This document shows, piece after piece, positions 61,492-64,000 of a stretch of DNA of 64,000 bases. How positions within the stretch are numbered: position 1 is the stretch's first letter; each line of letters starts with the position of its first letter. The translations under genes and the position numbers were made by a program. Origin of the DNA: Comamonas flocculans (lineage in GTDB: Bacteria > Pseudomonadota > Gammaproteobacteria > Burkholderiales > Burkholderiaceae_C); NCBI RefSeq assembly GCF_007954405.1, contig NZ_CP042344.1:1550001-1614000 (forward strand), in the 5' to 3' direction. Under the pieces are notes generated by a model. It was given only the letters and a program-made list of their open reading frames with translations. It ran no database searches and was not told where the DNA came from.

Positions 61492-62691
61492 ATGGGCAAG
61501 TGGACGGCGCTGGTACTGGCGTCATGGGCGATGGTGGCGGGCGCGGCGCATGCTGACAGCGGGCGCTACCTGATCGGCGAGATCAACAGCTACAAGGCGC
61601 AGCCGGCCTTTCTCGAGCCCTACAGGAAGGGCATGGAGCTGGCCGTCGAGCAGGTGAACGCCGCGGGCGGCATAGACGGCAAGAAGCTGGTCCTGATCAC
61701 GCGCGACGACAACGCCAACCCCGGCGATACGGTGCGCGCGGCCGAGGAACTCATCACGCGCGAGAAGGTGGACGTGCTCACCGGCGGCTTCCTGTCGCAC
61801 CTGGGCCTGGCGCTGACCGACTTCGCGCTGCAGAAGAAGCGCTTTTACCTGGCCAGCGAGCCGTTGACCGACAAGATCGTCTGGGAGCAGGGCAACCGCT
61901 ACACCTTCCGCCTGCGTCCCTCCACCTGGATGCAGGTGGCCATGCTGGTGCCCGAGGCAGCCAAGCTGAACAAGAAGCGCTGGGCGCTGGTCTATCCCAA
62001 CTATGAATATGGCCAGTCGGCCGTGGCCACCTTCAAGCAGTTGCTGAAGGCCGCCCAGCCGGACGTGGAATTCGTCGCCGAGCAGGCCACGCCGCTGGGC
62101 AAGGTGGACGCGGGCAGCGTGGTGCAGGCGCTGGCCGACGCCAAGCCGGACGCCATCTTCAACGTGCTGTTTGCCACCGACCTCGCGAAGTTCGTGCGCG
62201 AGGGTGAAACCCGCGGCCTGTTCGAGGGCCGCAAGGTGGTGGGGCTGCTCAGCGGCGAGCCCGACTACCTCGACCCGCTCAAGGCCGAGGCGCCCGTGGG
62301 CTGGATCGTCACTGGCTACCCCTGGTATTCCATCACCACGCCCGAGCACCAGGCCTTCCTGGACGCCTACCGCAAGCGCTTCAACGACTACCCGCGCAAC
62401 GGCTCCGTCGTCGGCTACAACGCCATCCTGTCGATCGCCGCGGGCCTGAAGAAAGCCGGCAGCAGCGACACCGAAAAGCTGATCGCCGCCTTCACCGGCC
62501 TGCAGGTGAACACGCCCTTCGGCCAGATCACCTACCGCGCGCAGGACCACCAGTCCACCATGGGGGCCTACGTGGGCACCACGGCAGTCCAGGATGGCAA
62601 GGGCGTGATGGTGGACTTCCGCTATGAAGACGGCGCGAAGTTCCAGCCCTCCGACGAAGAAGTGAAGAAGCTGCGCCCCGCCGCGCAGTAA
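61492..62691 (+). CDS. Branched-chain amino acid-type ABC transporter substrate-binding protein
   Basis: The 399-residue protein has a Sec signal (cleavage near AHADSG, about residue 21) and a Leu/Ile/Val-binding type (Peripla_BP_6) two-lobe fold; LAVEQVNAAGGIDGKKL is a family signature. Members bind amino acids, urea, amides or aromatic acids. The ribosome site is AGGGGGGCAG. It is followed after 28 bases by the membrane permease, so it is the first gene of an ABC operon. The leader of about 190 bases upstream has no feature I can name. Substrate is unknown. Confidence 0.93.
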   Translation: MGKWTALVLASWAMVAGAAHADSGRYLIGEINSYKAQPAFLEPYRKGMELAVEQVNAAGGIDGKKLVLITRDDNANPGDTVRAAEELITREKVDVLTGGFLSHLGLALTDFALQKKRFYLASEPLTDKIVWEQGNRYTFRLRPSTWMQVAMLVPEAAKLNKKRWALVYPNYEYGQSAVATFKQLLKAAQPDVEFVAEQATPLGKVDAGSVVQALADAKPDAIFNVLFATDLAKFVREGETRGLFEGRKVVGLLSGEPDYLDPLKAEAPVGWIVTGYPWYSITTPEHQAFLDAYRKRFNDYPRNGSVVGYNAILSIAAGLKKAGSSDTEKLIAAFTGLQVNTPFGQITYRAQDHQSTMGAYVGTTAVQDGKGVMVDFRYEDGAKFQPSDEEVKKLRPAAQ

Positions 62692-62719
62692 GCCGCGCCC
62701 GGCACGCGCGCGCCGCCGC

Positions 62720-64000
62720 ATGGACTTGTCGGGTCTGCTCGTCCAGCTGCTCAACGGCCTGGCGGGTGGCGCCACGCTGTTTCTGGTGGCGGCCGGCCTG
62801 TCGCTGGTCTTCGGCGTCACGCGCATCGTCAACTTCGCCCACGGCTCGCTCTACGTGCTGGGGCTGTACGTGGCCTACAGCAGCGTGGAGCGGCTCGGCG
62901 GCGCGATCGGCTTCTGGCCCGCGCTGCTGCTCGCGCCCCTGGCCGTCGGGCTGCTTGGCGCGCTGATCGAGATTGCGCTGCTGCGCCGCATCTACCACGC
63001 GCCCGAGCTGCTGCAACTGCTGGCCACCTTCGCGCTGGTGCTGGTCATCCGCGACGCCGCGCTCTGGCTCTGGGGCGCGCAAGACCTGTTCGGCCCGCGC
63101 GCGCCGGGGCTCGCGGGCGCGGTCAGCATCCTGGGGCGGCGCTTTCCCACCTACGACCTGTTCCTCATCGCCGCCGGGCCGCTGGTGCTGCTGGCACTCA
63201 CCCTGCTGCTGCGCCGCACGCGCTGGGGCACGCTGGTGCGTGCGGCCACGCAAGACCGCGAGATGCTCTCCGCGCTCGGCGTGCAGCAGGCCTGGCTGTT
63301 CACCGCGGTGTTTGCCCTGGGCGCGCTGCTGGCCGGCCTGGCCGGGGCCTTGCAGCTGCCGCGCGAACCGGCCAATCTGGAGCTGGACCTGCCCATGGTG
63401 GCCAGCGCCTTCGTGGTGGTGGTGGTGGGCGGCATGGGCTCGCTGCCCGGCGCCTTCGTCGCCGCCCTGCTGATTGCCGAGCTCAAGGCGGTGTGCATCT
63501 GGCTGGGCGTGGTGCAGCTCGGGCCATTCACCGTGGCCTTTCCCAAGCTCACGCTGGTGGCGGAATTCCTCGTCATGGCCGTGGTGCTGGTCTGGCGCCC
63601 CTGGGGCCTGATGGGCCGCCCGGATGCCGTGGTGCGGGGCGACGCCGTCCAGCCCGGCCTGATGCAGGCCGATGCCTGGGGCCGCTGGGCCTGGTGGTTG
63701 CTGATCGCGGGATTGGCCGCGCTGCCGCTGCTGGCAGGCAGCCAGAGCTACACCGTGGTGCTGCTCACCGAAATCGCCATCGCCGCGCTGTTTGCCGCCA
63801 GCCTGCAGGCCATCGTCGGGCCGGGCGGCTTGCACTCCTTTGGCCATGCGGCCTATTTCGGCCTCGGGGCCTATGCCGCCGCGCTGCTGGTGCATGCGGC
63901 CCATCTGCCGCTGCTCGCCGCCCTGGCCCTGGCCGTGCTGGTGGGCGCGGCGGGGGCCCTGGTCTATGGCTGGTTCTGCATGCGCCTGAGCGGCATCTAC
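62720..64000 (+). CDS. Fused LivH-LivM branched-chain amino acid-type ABC permease (3' truncated)
   Basis: The frame is open to the window end (427 codons visible). The first about 300 residues are LivH-like, with GLSLVFGVTRIVNFAHGS and VVVVGGMGSLPGAF in the usual places. A second permease domain begins near residue 325, with the LivM-type SFGHAAYFGLGAYAA segment at about 375-389. So two normally separate permease proteins are one chain, a fusion seen in some betaproteobacteria. It follows the binding-protein gene by 28 bases. Whether an ATPase domain is also fused cannot be seen, because the gene runs off the window. Confidence 0.88.
   Translation, partial: MDLSGLLVQLLNGLAGGATLFLVAAGLSLVFGVTRIVNFAHGSLYVLGLYVAYSSVERLGGAIGFWPALLLAPLAVGLLGALIEIALLRRIYHAPELLQLLATFALVLVIRDAALWLWGAQDLFGPRAPGLAGAVSILGRRFPTYDLFLIAAGPLVLLALTLLLRRTRWGTLVRAATQDREMLSALGVQQAWLFTAVFALGALLAGLAGALQLPREPANLELDLPMVASAFVVVVVGGMGSLPGAFVAALLIAELKAVCIWLGVVQLGPFTVAFPKLTLVAEFLVMAVVLVWRPWGLMGRPDAVVRGDAVQPGLMQADAWGRWAWWLLIAGLAALPLLAGSQSYTVVLLTEIAIAALFAASLQAIVGPGGLHSFGHAAYFGLGAYAAALLVHAAHLPLLAALALAVLVGAAGALVYGWFCMRLSGIY

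Overview
The window is gene-dense, GC-rich chromosomal DNA from a betaproteobacterium, most likely a member of the Comamonadaceae (Burkholderiales). The grounds are the very high GC content, gene sets typical of that family (lptA-lptB-rpoN, metX-metW, a fused LivH-LivM permease, a form II cox cluster), and many copies of a short dispersed repeat that I remember as common in Comamonadaceae genomes. I supported 64 protein genes and one 15-codon leader ORF. No gap between genes exceeds about 220 bases. I found no tRNA, rRNA, CRISPR array, prophage or insertion sequence, so this is mainly core chromosome.

Layout. 1-2510: end of an antiporter/UspA-like protein, a copZ-cueR copper pair behind a MerR-type operator, and an old yellow enzyme. 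2511-6982: the chromosome segregation block mnmG-rsmG-parA-parB with three parS sites. 7091-12413: a membrane methyltransferase, then an envelope operon of exported proteins including LpoB, ending in an alpha/beta hydrolase. 12532-17451: hemerythrin-like protein, FAD-linked oxidase, cobalamin adenosyltransferase, thioesterase, uracil permease, PIN protein. 17474-26076 (minus strand): ddpX, rlmL, thioesterase, rpoN, lptB, lptA, dsbA, SPOR protein, argS. 26196-35307: psiF, DUF2214, LysR, malate synthase G, DUF808, SGNH hydrolase, diguanylate cyclase, dacB. 35400-44990: tsaB-rimI-degenerate uracil-DNA glycosylase, corA with a structured leader, mtnN, fadD, pntA-pntB, a glutamine amidotransferase. 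45096-49628: EmrE-like transporter, exported amidohydrolase, AhpD-like protein, metX-metW behind a SAM-II riboswitch. 49796-59437: an eight-gene form II carbon-monoxide-dehydrogenase-like operon (coxS-L-M-D-E-G, xdhC, mocA order) with a divergent GAF-Fis regulator. 59607-64000: prmB, fpr and the start of a branched-chain amino acid type ABC transporter that runs off the end.

How the parts work together. ParA, ParB and the parS sites form a complete segregation locus. LptA/LptB serve LPS export, LpoB and DacB serve peptidoglycan synthesis and turnover. The cox operon encodes the three-subunit molybdo-iron-sulfur-flavoprotein and the factors that insert and mature its cofactor; its AYRGAGR active-site motif is the form II type, so the real substrate is open.

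The most unusual observations are a family of about 50-base repeats present at least nine times, five of them inside intact genes including rpoN and rlmL; a second, REP-like insertion in frame in metX; a uracil-DNA glycosylase relative that has lost its iron-sulfur cysteines and catalytic motif; a corA leader with a 15-codon ORF that can pair with a downstream hairpin loop; and a SAM-II riboswitch joined to a terminator that abuts the metX start codon. I did not find a clearly new multi-gene system.
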